Shown: positions 44,695 through 54,082 of the stretch, in pieces | Layout of the letters: every line of letters starts with the position of its first letter | Position numbering within the stretch: position 1 is the first letter of the stretch | From: Ruminococcus sp. AM22-13 | GTDB taxonomy: Bacteria; Bacillota; Clostridia; Lachnospirales; Lachnospiraceae | NCBI RefSeq assembly: GCF_003471165.1 | Contig: NZ_QRIL01000019.1 | Span: 11,654 to 75,653, forward strand | Reading direction: 5' to 3' | Length of the DNA stretch: 64,000 nucleotides | The notes under the pieces: generated by a model | What the model was told of the DNA's origin: nothing | Databases searched by the model: none | What the model saw: only the letters and a program-made list of their open reading frames with translations | Position numbers and translations under genes: made by a program

Positions 44695-46128
44695 ATGATG
44701 AAGAAAGAAGTTCTTGCTTACATAAAGCAAAACAAGATGATTAAAAAGAAAGATATGATTCTGGCAGGTGTATCAGGAGGAAGTGACTCCATGGCAATGC
44801 TGCATATTTTAAGAGAATTGCAGGAGGAAGTGGATTTTTCACTGAAGGTTGTTCACGTACATCATGGAATACGTGGACAAGAAGCTGACAGAGACAGCAG
44901 ATTTGTGGAAAAGATCTGCAAAGAATGGCAGATCCCATGCAGTATCCACTATTATGATGTGCCGAAACTGAGCAGGGAATGGAAACTGGGTGAAGAAGAG
45001 ACTGGAAGAATTGTCAGAAAAGAAGCCTTTGGCAAAGAAATCTCTTTTTATAGAGAAAAGTGGAAAAAAGAAAATAATCCGGGCAACGATACAGAAGACA
45101 GGAAAGTTAAAATCGCACTGGCGCATAATCAAGAAGATCTGGCAGAAACCATGATCCATAATTTATGTCGCGGAACCGGTCTGCGCGGACTTTGCACGAT
45201 GCGCCCGGTGGCAGGAGAGATCATTCGTCCGGTCTTATGTTTAAGCAGAGGAAAAATTGCCCGGTATTTAGAGCAAGAGAGTATTCCACATATCCAGGAC
45301 AGCACGAATCTGTCAGATGAATATACCCGAAACAGGATCCGTCATCATATACTTCCTATGCTGGAGCAGGAAATAAATGCGAAAGCAGTGGCACATATGT
45401 CTGAAACAGCGGAGAGGATTTCTCAGGCTGAGGAATATCTTACTTGCCAGAGTCTTCAGATATTGGAAGAATTCCATACGGATACAGGATATTATTTTAC
45501 AGAAAAATTCTTTGTGCAGCCTCAGATTATCCAGACCTATGCATTACAGCAGGCGATGGAAAACCTGGCAGGCAGGCGGAAAGACATATCCGCAGTCCAT
45601 TATGAGAAGGTTCTTGCACTTTACGAAATGCAGACGGGAAGAAAAATCAGCCTGCCCTATTGTATGGAGGCAAGAAAAGATTATGATGGCGTGAAACTTT
45701 ATCTTCTGAATAAAGAAGAGAGAAGAAAAAGGAAAACAGAAGAGTGGGAACTTATAGTTCCGGGAAAGGCTATCTGTCCGCTGGGGACCTTTTCAGCAGA
45801 AATATTTTTATATGAAGGACAGAAGATTGAAGAAAAAAAGTATACGAAATGGCTGGATTATGATAAAATAAAAAAGAATCCGTGTATTCGAACCAGAAGA
45901 ACCGGAGATTACATGATCATCAATGCGCAGGGAAACACAAAGAAACTCAATCGCTGTATGATCGATGCGAAAATCCCGGCAGATCAGAGAGAGAAAATTC
46001 CTCTGGTCGTGTGTGAGAATGAGGTTCTGTGGATGGTTGGAAGCCGGATGAATGAGAGGTATAAAATTAACCCCCAAACCAGGAAGGTGTTAGTATTAAA
46101 TTACCAAGGAGGATATCAAAATGAGTGA
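44695..46128 (+). CDS. tilS: tRNA(Ile)-lysidine synthetase
   Basis: The 477-residue protein has the PP-loop ILAGVSGGSDSMAMLHIL, the TilS motif VVHVHHGIRGQEADRDS and LAHNQEDLAETMIHNLCRGTGLRGL, and C-terminal TilS domains. It converts C34 of the AUA-decoding tRNA-Ile to lysidine using lysine and ATP. It lies between spoIIE and hpt, the conserved order, and overlaps hpt by eight bases. Confidence 0.95.
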   Translation: MMKKEVLAYIKQNKMIKKKDMILAGVSGGSDSMAMLHILRELQEEVDFSLKVVHVHHGIRGQEADRDSRFVEKICKEWQIPCSIHYYDVPKLSREWKLGEEETGRIVRKEAFGKEISFYREKWKKENNPGNDTEDRKVKIALAHNQEDLAETMIHNLCRGTGLRGLCTMRPVAGEIIRPVLCLSRGKIARYLEQESIPHIQDSTNLSDEYTRNRIRHHILPMLEQEINAKAVAHMSETAERISQAEEYLTCQSLQILEEFHTDTGYYFTEKFFVQPQIIQTYALQQAMENLAGRRKDISAVHYEKVLALYEMQTGRKISLPYCMEARKDYDGVKLYLLNKEERRKRKTEEWELIVPGKAICPLGTFSAEIFLYEGQKIEEKKYTKWLDYDKIKKNPCIRTRRTGDYMIINAQGNTKKLNRCMIDAKIPADQREKIPLVVCENEVLWMVGSRMNERYKINPQTRKVLVLNYQGGYQNE

Positions 46129-46651
46129 GAAAATCAAAGTTTTACTCAGCGAAGAGGAAGTTGATTCCCGTATTAAGCAGATCGCAGCAAAAGTCAGCAA
46201 GGATTATGCAGGTAAGGAGATTCATTTAATCTGTGTATTAAAAGGCGGTGTATTCTTTACATGTGAACTTGCCAAAAGAATTACTGTACCGGTTTCTCTT
46301 GACTTCATGTCCGTATCTAGCTACGGCGACGACACAAAGTCCAGCGGTGTTGTAAAGATCGTCAAAGACCTTGACCAGCCACTGGAAGGCAAAGATGTTC
46401 TGATCGTAGAGGATATCATTGACTCAGGAAGAACATTAAGCTATCTTATTGAGATTCTGAAACAGAGAAATCCAAACAGCATCCGTCTCTGTACATTACT
46501 GGATAAACCAGAGCGCAGAGTCAAAGATGTCAAAGTTGATTATTGCTGCTTCAATATTCCGGATAAATTCGTAGTAGGATATGGTCTGGACTATGCGCAG
46601 AAGTACAGGAATCTTCCATTTATCGGAGTAGTGGAACTGGGGGAAGACTGA
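46121..46651 (+). CDS. hpt: Hypoxanthine phosphoribosyltransferase
   Basis: The 176-residue protein has the PRPP loop VLIVEDIIDSGRTLSYL, the HPRT start IKVLLSEEEVDSRIKQIAAK and DKFVVGYGLDYAQKYRNLP. It salvages hypoxanthine and guanine. AAGGAGG precedes the ATG inside tilS. The BMP importer and NCS2 permease elsewhere in the window could supply its substrates. Confidence 0.95.
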   Translation: MSEKIKVLLSEEEVDSRIKQIAAKVSKDYAGKEIHLICVLKGGVFFTCELAKRITVPVSLDFMSVSSYGDDTKSSGVVKIVKDLDQPLEGKDVLIVEDIIDSGRTLSYLIEILKQRNPNSIRLCTLLDKPERRVKDVKVDYCCFNIPDKFVVGYGLDYAQKYRNLPFIGVVELGED

Positions 46652-46667
46652 AAGGAGATTTAACTAA

Positions 46668-48518
46668 GTGAACAAACAGCCAAGCAGAATTGGTCTGTAT
46701 CTGGTGCTGATCATTGCTCTGGTAGCCGGATATTTCTATCTGAATAACCAGGTGGTTTCACAGAGCAGTTACACACAAAAGCAGCTGGAACAGGCTCTTG
46801 AAGACAACAAGGTGGTTGATGCAACGATTCAGCAGAACAGAGAAGTTCCTACCGGTGCAGTGATCGTGGATACCACTGATTCCGGTCAGAGAAAGGTCTA
46901 TGTGACAGATGTCAATGAGGCAATCTCACTGCTGAATAAATACGATATTGATGTTACAACTCAGGATGTGCCTGGAGATAATGTATTTCTGACAACTTTG
47001 CTTCCTGTTCTTCTCACAGGGGCACTTGTGATCTTTCTGATCATGATGATGAACCGTCAGATGTCAGCCGGCGGCGGTGGAAATGCCAAGATGATGAATT
47101 TTGGAAAGAGCCGCGCGAGAATGTCATCCCCGGATGATAATAAGAAAGTGACATTTGACAAGGTTGCAGGTCTGCAGGAAGAGAAGGAAGATCTGGTGGA
47201 AGTGGTAGACTTCCTGAAATCTCCGCAGAAATACACAAAAGTAGGTGCAAGAATTCCAAAAGGAGTGCTGCTTGTAGGCCCTCCCGGAACAGGTAAAACA
47301 CTTCTGGCAAAAGCGGTAGCCGGAGAAGCCGGAGTTCCGTTCTTCTCCATTTCCGGTTCAGACTTTGTGGAAATGTTTGTAGGTGTTGGTGCATCACGTG
47401 TGCGTGACCTTTTTGAAGAAGGTAAACGCCATGCACCGTGTATTATTTTTATTGATGAGATCGACGCAGTCGCAAGACAGCGTGGAACCGGTATGGGCGG
47501 CGGCCATGATGAGAGAGAGCAGACATTGAACCAGCTTCTCGTAGAGATGGATGGTTTTGGCGTAAATGAAGGAATCATTGTAATGGCAGCGACTAACCGT
47601 GTGGATATCTTAGATCCTGCTATTCTGCGTCCGGGACGTTTTGACCGTAAGGTTGCAGTAGGACGTCCGGATGTGAAGGGACGAGAGGAGATTCTTCGCG
47701 TTCATGCCAAGGATAAGCCTCTTGGAGAGGATGTAGATCTGGCTCAGATCGCGAGAACAACAGCCGGATTTACAGGTGCTGATCTGGAGAATCTTCTGAA
47801 TGAAGCTGCTATCGAAGCGGCGAGACAGGGAAGAGGATTTATCCTTCAGTCAGATATTAAGGGAGCTTTTATCAAAGTCGGTATCGGTGCAGAGAAGAAG
47901 AGTAAAGTAATCTCTGAGAAAGAGAAGAGAATTACAGCTTACCATGAATCCGGACATGCGATTCTTTTCCATGTACTTCCGGACATGGATCCTGTTTATA
48001 CGATTTCCATTATCCCGACAGGAATGGGTGCAGCCGGTTATACCATGCCGCTTCCTGATAATGATGAGATGTTTAATACCAAAGGACAGATGCTGCAGGA
48101 TATCACGACTCTGTTAGGTGGACGTGTGGCAGAAGAGATTATCTTTGGGGATATTACGACGGGTGCATCCAACGATATCAAACGTGCGACAGCTACTGCT
48201 AGAAGCATGGTAATGAAATATGGTATGTCTGACAGACTAGGTCTGATCTCTTATGGTGATGACGATGATGAAGTATTTATCGGAAGAGACCTGGCTCATA
48301 CCAGAAGTTACAGTGAAGACGTAGCCAAGGCAATTGACGAAGAAATCCGCCGTATTATCGGTGAATGTCACGACCAGGCGAAGAAGATTATTCTGGAGCA
48401 TGAGGACGTTCTTCACAGGTGTGCAAAGCTTCTTCTCGAGAAGGAAAAGGTGCACAGAGACGAATTTGAAGCACTTTTTACAACAGAAGAAAACGAAACA
48501 GAAAATAGCGATATATAA
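46668..48518 (+). CDS. ftsH: ATP-dependent zinc metalloprotease FtsH
   Basis: The 616-residue membrane protease has two N-terminal helices (about 10-26 and 107-128), an AAA domain with Walker [14 protein letters not shown] and Walker [10 protein letters not shown], the second region of homology [19 protein letters not shown], and the zinc site HESGH. It degrades misfolded and short-lived membrane and regulatory proteins. A GTG start follows AAAGGAG. It ends the yabO-to-ftsH cluster and is followed by two terminators. Confidence 0.97.
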   Translation: MNKQPSRIGLYLVLIIALVAGYFYLNNQVVSQSSYTQKQLEQALEDNKVVDATIQQNREVPTGAVIVDTTDSGQRKVYVTDVNEAISLLNKYDIDVTTQDVPGDNVFLTTLLPVLLTGALVIFLIMMMNRQMSAGGGGNAKMMNFGKSRARMSSPDDNKKVTFDKVAGLQEEKEDLVEVVDFLKSPQKYTKVGARIPKGVLLVGPPGTGKTLLAKAVAGEAGVPFFSISGSDFVEMFVGVGASRVRDLFEEGKRHAPCIIFIDEIDAVARQRGTGMGGGHDEREQTLNQLLVEMDGFGVNEGIIVMAATNRVDILDPAILRPGRFDRKVAVGRPDVKGREEILRVHAKDKPLGEDVDLAQIARTTAGFTGADLENLLNEAAIEAARQGRGFILQSDIKGAFIKVGIGAEKKSKVISEKEKRITAYHESGHAILFHVLPDMDPVYTISIIPTGMGAAGYTMPLPDNDEMFNTKGQMLQDITTLLGGRVAEEIIFGDITTGASNDIKRATATARSMVMKYGMSDRLGLISYGDDDDEVFIGRDLAHTRSYSEDVAKAIDEEIRRIIGECHDQAKKIILEHEDVLHRCAKLLLEKEKVHRDEFEALFTTEENETENSDI

Positions 48519-48525
48519 TATATAC

Positions 48526-48567
48526 AAAAAAGTGTGCCGAATTTTGTGAAGTTTGTGCACACTTTTT
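48526..48567 (+). terminator. First terminator after ftsH
   Basis: AAAAAGTGTGC pairs with GCACACTTTTT. Confidence 0.82.
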
Positions 48568-48656
48568 CCTTGCCTCATGCTATTATATAAATCGTAAAAA
48601 CCCCCCAATACATTATATAGTTTTTGCTACACCCCATAAGAAGAAATACCTTCTCC

Positions 48657-48687
48657 AAAAAAGCCAGCTTATCCCGCTGGCTTTTTT
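48657..48687. terminator. Second, bidirectional terminator after ftsH
   Basis: AAAAAAGCCAGC pairs with GCTGGCTTTTTT, so it can also end - strand transcripts of the GGDEF remnant region. Confidence 0.85.
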
Positions 48688-48708
48688 ACTGCCTTAAAAA
48701 TACGCTGA

Positions 48709-48830
48709 TCAGCAGATATCCCAGGAAAAGACGATATTGTCTTTTCCTGATTTTTTTACCATATACATGGCACTGTCTGCTAATTCCTGAAATAATCTTT
48801 TTCATACGATGTCCTCACTTTCGGAAACAG
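48709..48830 (-). pseudogene. Remnant of a GGDEF-domain protein C-terminus
   Basis: On the - strand the frame ending at 48709-48711 reads FQELADSAMYMVKKSGKDN, matching the last helix and strand of a GGDEF (diguanylate cyclase) domain, usually ADxALYxxKxxGKN. An in-frame stop lies just upstream and the rest of the domain is absent. No other gene is seen in 48688-49069, which is AT-rich and carries the upstream region of the amylase gene. Confidence 0.5.
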
Positions 48831-49069
48831 GTTTTTGTACCGAAAATAATAATTAATTATAGCTGCATTATATCGGATTTGTGAAAATATCACAAGGATA
48901 AACTGCGAAAAATATAAAAACATGTGGATTTTCATGGAATATCGGAGAGAAAAAATATATAATCAAAGAAATGAATGAAGATATACTTGTGCAGAATCAC
49001 TGAATAGATAAGTATTTTTGGGAAAAACAGATGGTTGTCAGATGGTTTATTTTAGGATAAAATAATAAA

Positions 49070-51205
49070 ATGATAAATGACAGAGAGGACTGGACGGAAA
49101 TGGAACATGAAAAAGCAGATATAAAAAAAAGAATGCAGTACATCCTGAATATGCGTCCTGTGTTTAATAAAGAGGCGCTTTTCAGTGACGGAACAGAATA
49201 TTACAGAACACCTGCAGAACCAAAGGCAGGGGATACAGTAACGATCAAATTCCGTACCCAGAGAAATAATGTAGATTCTGTATATCTGGTAAGCCAGGAA
49301 CAGCGTGTGCAGATGGAGATTTGCGAGACAGAGAACGGATTTGATTATTATTCTGCCCAGGTAACCATTGGAGAAGACATCTTCCGTTATTATTTTGAGA
49401 TACAGTATGGCTGGGTAACCTGCTATTATAATAACATTGGAATCAGTACGAAGCATGAAGGCAGAATGGATTTCGAGATCTATCCGGGATTTGATACACC
49501 GAAGTGGGCAAAAGGTGCGGTTATGTACCAGATTTATGTAGACCGCTTCCTAAACGGAGATCCTACCAATGATGTTGTAACCGGAGAATATCATTATATT
49601 GGAGATAAGAGTGTACAGGTAGAACAGTGGAATAAGATTCCGGCAGTGATGGGAGTGCGTGAATTTTACGGCGGTGACCTGCAGGGAATTATGAATAAAC
49701 TTGATTATCTGCAGGATCTGGGTGTTGAGGTTATTTACCTGAACCCAATCTTTGTCTCTCCAAGTAATCATAAATATGACTGCCAGGATTATGACTATGT
49801 AGATCCTCATTATGGCAGGATTGTAGAAGACTGTGATGAAGGAATCCTTATCGGCGATGACAGTGATAATTCCCATGCATGGAAATATATTAAGCGTGTA
49901 ACCGACAAGAAGAATCTGGAAGCCAGCAATGAGCTGTTTGCCAAGCTGACAGCAGAGATTCACAGAAGAGGAATGAAGATTATCCTGGATGGTGTATTTA
50001 ACCATTGTGGTTCCTTCAATAAGTGGCTGGACAGAGAACGTATTTACGAGAATCAGGAAGGATATCCGAAAGGAGCTTATATCTCTGCAGACAGTCCGTA
50101 CCGTAACTTCTTTTCTTTTAATGATCAGAATGCCTGGCCGTATAATACCACATATGATGGCTGGTGGGCACATGATACGCTGCCTAAGTTAAATTATGAA
50201 GGTTCCAGGGAATTGTATGATTACATCCTGCGTATTGGACAGAAATGGGTATCAGCACCTTACAATGTAGATGGATGGAGACTGGATGTGGCAGCAGATT
50301 TAGGACACAGTAATGACTTCAACCATCAGTTCTGGAAAGATTTCCGAAAAGCAGTGAAGGCTGCAAATCCAAATGCGATTATTCTGGCTGAACATTATGG
50401 AAATCCGGAAGGATGGCTGCAGGGTGATGAATGGGATACAGTCATGAACTATGATGCGTTTATGGAACCGCTGACATGGTTTCTGACAGGTATGGAGAAA
50501 CATAGTGATGAATATCGTGAGGATCTGCTTGGAAACGGTGAGGCATTTATCGGAGCCATGAAAACTCATATGAGATCCCTTCATATGTCAGCTCTTCAGA
50601 CTGCGATGAACGAGTTATCAAACCATGACCATTCCAGATTCCTGACCAGAACGAATCACAAAGTCGGACGAATTTCTTATGCAGGCGCAGAAGCTGCATC
50701 AGAGGGTGTAAATCCGGCAGTTATGCGTGAAGCGGTTGCCATCCAGATGACATGGCCGGGTGCACCGACAGTATATTATGGAGATGAAGCAGGACTTTGC
50801 GGATTTACAGATCCGGATAACAGACGTACGTATCCATGGGGACGTGAGGATTATCAGATGATTGATTTCCACAGAGTGATGATCCGTATCCATAAGAACT
50901 ATGAAGTATTAAAGACAGGTTCGCTGGGATTCCTCTGGAATGATTATCAGGGACTCTGCTATGCAAGATTTTCAAGAAAAGAGCAGATGATCGTGATCAT
51001 AAATAACCAGGCCGAGAGCCGCGACGTGGAAATTCAGTTATGGCAGGCAGGCATCAGTCGTCTTGCAGATACGAAGCTTAAGAGGATTGTTGTGACATCC
51101 GCAGAAGGATTCACGGAGGAGCCGGAAGAATATACAGCCACCGCCGGAATATTAAAGATTACTATGCCGGCATTTGGCGCGATGGTATTGCATCATAAGA
51201 ATTAA
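49070..51205 (+). CDS. GH13 alpha-amylase/neopullulanase-type glycosidase, cytoplasmic
   Basis: The 711-residue protein has an N-terminal beta-sandwich (about 30-140), then a GH13 barrel with the four classic regions: DGVFNHCG, GWRLDVAADL (nucleophile Asp), IILAEHYG (acid Glu) and LSNHDHSRF. A C-terminal beta domain follows. No signal peptide is visible, so it likely acts on imported maltodextrins or internal glucans. The start is uncertain: the first ATG has no ribosome site, and an in-frame ATG at 49100 is an alternative. The sugar importer at 52.7 kb is nearby but not cotranscribed. Confidence 0.88.
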   Translation: MINDREDWTEMEHEKADIKKRMQYILNMRPVFNKEALFSDGTEYYRTPAEPKAGDTVTIKFRTQRNNVDSVYLVSQEQRVQMEICETENGFDYYSAQVTIGEDIFRYYFEIQYGWVTCYYNNIGISTKHEGRMDFEIYPGFDTPKWAKGAVMYQIYVDRFLNGDPTNDVVTGEYHYIGDKSVQVEQWNKIPAVMGVREFYGGDLQGIMNKLDYLQDLGVEVIYLNPIFVSPSNHKYDCQDYDYVDPHYGRIVEDCDEGILIGDDSDNSHAWKYIKRVTDKKNLEASNELFAKLTAEIHRRGMKIILDGVFNHCGSFNKWLDRERIYENQEGYPKGAYISADSPYRNFFSFNDQNAWPYNTTYDGWWAHDTLPKLNYEGSRELYDYILRIGQKWVSAPYNVDGWRLDVAADLGHSNDFNHQFWKDFRKAVKAANPNAIILAEHYGNPEGWLQGDEWDTVMNYDAFMEPLTWFLTGMEKHSDEYREDLLGNGEAFIGAMKTHMRSLHMSALQTAMNELSNHDHSRFLTRTNHKVGRISYAGAEAASEGVNPAVMREAVAIQMTWPGAPTVYYGDEAGLCGFTDPDNRRTYPWGREDYQMIDFHRVMIRIHKNYEVLKTGSLGFLWNDYQGLCYARFSRKEQMIVIINNQAESRDVEIQLWQAGISRLADTKLKRIVVTSAEGFTEEPEEYTATAGILKITMPAFGAMVLHHKN

Positions 51206-51231
51206 TAGAAAAAACAGCAAAGATATAGAAT

Positions 51232-51278
51232 AGCAGCAAAGGCAGTTCCTTTTTTTATAAGAGACTGCCTTTGCTGCT
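51232..51278. other. Perfect 15-bp hairpin with a T-run in its loop
   Basis: AGCAGCAAAGGCAGT pairs exactly with ACTGCCTTTGCTGCT. A T7 run sits in the loop rather than after the stem. It lies between the amylase stop and the tRNA-Tyr terminator. Confidence 0.6.
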
Positions 51279-51283
51279 GTAGA

Positions 51284-51317
51284 TACAAAAAAGGTTCAGA
51301 CAATTGTCTGAACCTTA
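51284..51317 (-). terminator. Terminator of tRNA-Tyr
   Basis: On the - strand AAGGTTCAGACAA and TTGTCTGAACCTT form a perfect palindrome followed by TTTTT, directly after the tRNA 3' end. Confidence 0.85.
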
Positions 51318-51318
51318 G

Positions 51319-51400
51319 TGGATGGAGAAGGATTCGAACCTTCGAAAGCGTTGCTAACAGATTTACAGTCTGCCCCCTTTGGCCACTCGGGAATCCATCC
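51319..51400 (-). tRNA. tRNA-Tyr (GTA anticodon)
   Basis: The - strand 82-base sequence has a seven-base-pair acceptor stem (GGATGGA with TCCATCC), a GTA anticodon in CTGTAAA, a T-arm GGTTCGAATCC and a long variable arm typical of bacterial tRNA-Tyr. The CCA end is not encoded. Confidence 0.96.
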
Positions 51401-51633
51401 TTGAACCGAAATTTATTATATATGAAACAGACAAAGAATGCAAGAACTTTTTTTACAAAAATAAAAATTATATCCGTCTAATTTTGTTTGTCATTTTTTT
51501 AGCAAAATGGTAGACGAAAAAGCAGAAATCTGGTAAGATAATCATATCTGGATATAGATTTACTTCCATATCAAAGATTGATTAGAGTGACTGGGAAAGA
51601 ACAACAGTTACTACAGATTAGGAGGAATTTATC

Positions 51634-52497
51634 ATGTTAGTAAGCGCAACAGAAATGCTGAAAAAAGCAAAAGCTGGTCATTATGCAGTTGGACAGTTCA
51701 ACATCAACAACCTTGAGTGGACAAAGGCTATCCTTTTAACAGCTCAGGAACTGAACTCTCCTGTAATCCTTGGTGTATCCGAAGGTGCTGGTAAATATAT
51801 GACTGGTTATAAAACAGTTGTTGGTATGGTTAACGGAATGATGGAAGAACTGAACATCACAGTTCCTGTAGCTCTTCACCTTGACCACGGCAGCTATGAA
51901 GGATGCTTAAAATGCGTTGAAGCAGGATTCTCATCCATCATGTTCGACGGATCTCATTATCCGATCGAAGAGAACGTTGCAAAAACTAAAGAACTTGTTA
52001 AGATCGTTGCTGACCATGGAATGTCTCTGGAAGCAGAAGTTGGTTCCATCGGTGGTGAAGAAGACGGTGTTGTAGGAATGGGCGAATGCGCAGATCCTCA
52101 GGAATGCAAGATGATCGCAGACCTTGGCATTGACTTCCTTGCAGCTGGTATCGGTAACATCCACGGAAAATATCCGGCTAACTGGAAAGGATTAAGCTTT
52201 GAGACTCTGGATGCAATCCAGAAACTGACAGGAGAGATGCCTCTGGTACTTCACGGTGGCACAGGTATCCCGGCAGATATGATCAAGAAAGCTATCGACC
52301 TTGGTGTATCCAAGATCAATGTAAACACAGAATGCCAGCTTTCTTTCGCAGCAGCTACACGTAAATACATCGAAGAAGGAAAAGATCAGCAGGGTAAAGG
52401 ATACGATCCTCGTAAACTTCTTGCACCTGGCTTCGAAGCAATCAAAGCTACTGTTAAAGAGAAAATGGAATTATTCGGATCAGTAGACAAAGCCTGA
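51634..52497 (+). CDS. fba: Class II fructose-1,6-bisphosphate aldolase
   Basis: The 287-residue zinc aldolase has VGQFNINNLEWTKAIL, the zinc site VALHLDHGSYE, AAGIGNIHGKYP and VLHGGTGIPADMI, with KINVNTECQLSF binding phosphate. It splits fructose 1,6-bisphosphate into triose phosphates. AGGAGGAATT precedes the ATG. It forms a glycolytic pair with the PPi-phosphofructokinase of this window, though the genes are far apart. Confidence 0.96.
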   Translation: MLVSATEMLKKAKAGHYAVGQFNINNLEWTKAILLTAQELNSPVILGVSEGAGKYMTGYKTVVGMVNGMMEELNITVPVALHLDHGSYEGCLKCVEAGFSSIMFDGSHYPIEENVAKTKELVKIVADHGMSLEAEVGSIGGEEDGVVGMGECADPQECKMIADLGIDFLAAGIGNIHGKYPANWKGLSFETLDAIQKLTGEMPLVLHGGTGIPADMIKKAIDLGVSKINVNTECQLSFAAATRKYIEEGKDQQGKGYDPRKLLAPGFEAIKATVKEKMELFGSVDKA

Positions 52498-52518
52498 GAC
52501 ATAAAGGCATAAAGAGAG

Positions 52519-52562
52519 AACAGACTCTGACAGGATTGACCTGACGGGGTCTGTTTTTTTCT
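52519..52562 (+). terminator. Terminator of fba
   Basis: AACAGAC pairs with GTCTGTT, with an inner CAGG/CCTG stem and a long T-run. Confidence 0.85.
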
Positions 52563-52721
52563 TCTTTTTATGACATAAAAAATGTATATATAAAAAAATC
52601 AATATCTGAAAAATTTATCATGTTTCTTGATTTTTTATCATGGCGAAATCCTGCTGAAAAATTTACAATATACTCAAGTTAAGAAACAGAAAACGTCATA
52701 GGAAAAGGAGAGAAAACGATT

Positions 52722-53996
52722 ATGAAGATGAAGAAAGTAACAGCAATGGGAATGGCAGTACTTATGGCAGCAACTATGATCCCGGCAGTACCGGCAATGG
52801 CTGATGACGCTGGAAAGGTTTATTACTTAAACTTCAAACCAGAGCAGGATGAAGACTGGCAGAACCTGGCAAAAGAATACACAGAGGAAACTGGTACAGA
52901 GGTAACTGTTGTTACAGCAGCTTCCGGACAGTATGAGACAACACTTCAGTCAGAAATGGCAAAGAGTGATGCTCCTACCTTATTCCAGGTAAACGGACCG
53001 GTTGGCTTGAAAAACTGGAAAGATTACTGCTATGACCTGAAAGATTCCGATATTTACTCACAGCTGACATCTGATTCCTACAGCTTAAAGGATGGAGATG
53101 CAGTGGACGGAATCGCATATGTAATCGAATCCTATGGTCTGATCGTAAATAAGACCTTACTTGAAAAAGCAGGATATACTCTGGACGATATTAAATCCTT
53201 TGATGATTTAAAGAAAGTTGCTGATGATATCCAGAGCAAAAAAGATGATCTGGGAATTAAGGGAGCATTTACTTCCGCAGGTATGGACGGATCCTCTGAC
53301 TGGAGATTTAAAACACATCTTGCAAACCTTCCAATCTACTATGAGTACAAAGAAGACGGAATCGATGATACAGATGCGATCAAAGGTACATACCTTGATA
53401 ACTACAAGAATGTATTTGATCTTTACATTACAGATTCTACCTGTGACGGTTCTGAGCTTTCTGCAAAAACTGCAGATGACTCCAGAAATGAATTTGTAAA
53501 TAGTGAAGCAGTATTCTATCAGAATGGTTCCTGGGAATATAGTGAACTTGCTAAAACATTCAAAGATGATGAGCTGGCTATGATCCCGATTTACTTTGGT
53601 GTAGATGATGCAAACGAAGGTCTTGCAACTGGTACAGAGAATTACTGGTGTGTAAATAAGAATGCATCTGAAGCTGATGTAAAAGCAACACTTGATTTCA
53701 TGAACTGGTGTGTAACCTCTGAAGCAGGAACAAAATCCATGGCTGAAGATATGGGATTCACAATTCCTTTCAAAACAGCAGAGGCACCAAGCAACGTATT
53801 TGTAAAACAGGATGCAGAGTATACAGAAGCTGGTCTGACACCTGTATCATGGAACTTCACAACAATGCCATCTGAAGAGTGGAAAAACTCTCTTGGATCT
53901 GCTCTTACAGCATATGCAGCAGGATCAGGTTCCTGGGATGATGTTAAGAGTGCGTTTGTTGACAACTGGGCAACAGAGAAGGCACTTTCTGAATAA
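52722..53996 (+). CDS. Sugar ABC importer substrate-binding protein (no lipobox)
   Basis: The 424-residue protein has a Sec signal peptide ending PAMA near residue 27. The mature domain is of the extracellular solute-binding family 1 (VYYLNFKPEQDEDWQNLAKEYTEETGTEVTVVTAASGQYETTL). These proteins capture oligosaccharides for import. A lipobox cysteine, expected in a Gram-positive binding protein, is absent. AAAGGAG precedes the ATG. A terminator separates it from two permease genes. Confidence 0.9.
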   Translation: MKMKKVTAMGMAVLMAATMIPAVPAMADDAGKVYYLNFKPEQDEDWQNLAKEYTEETGTEVTVVTAASGQYETTLQSEMAKSDAPTLFQVNGPVGLKNWKDYCYDLKDSDIYSQLTSDSYSLKDGDAVDGIAYVIESYGLIVNKTLLEKAGYTLDDIKSFDDLKKVADDIQSKKDDLGIKGAFTSAGMDGSSDWRFKTHLANLPIYYEYKEDGIDDTDAIKGTYLDNYKNVFDLYITDSTCDGSELSAKTADDSRNEFVNSEAVFYQNGSWEYSELAKTFKDDELAMIPIYFGVDDANEGLATGTENYWCVNKNASEADVKATLDFMNWCVTSEAGTKSMAEDMGFTIPFKTAEAPSNVFVKQDAEYTEAGLTPVSWNFTTMPSEEWKNSLGSALTAYAAGSGSWDDVKSAFVDNWATEKALSE

Positions 53997-54009
53997 TGAA
54001 TTAAAAAAT

Positions 54010-54044
54010 AAGGGAGGCAGAGATTCCTGTCTCCCTTTTATAGA
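54010..54044 (+). terminator. Intra-operon terminator after the sugar-binding protein
   Basis: AAGGGAG pairs with CTCCCTTTT, extended by GGCAGA/TCTGTC-like bases. It would reduce permease expression relative to the binding protein. Confidence 0.75.
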
Positions 54045-54082
54045 TTCTAAGCAGAGAATGGGAAGAAGAGGAGAGATTTACC

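Noticed and set aside
48686..48805. 39-residue basic, hydrophobic peptide on the - strand (possible small toxin or membrane peptide)
   Set aside because: The overlapping frame matches a GGDEF tail, which explains the sequence better as a decayed gene.
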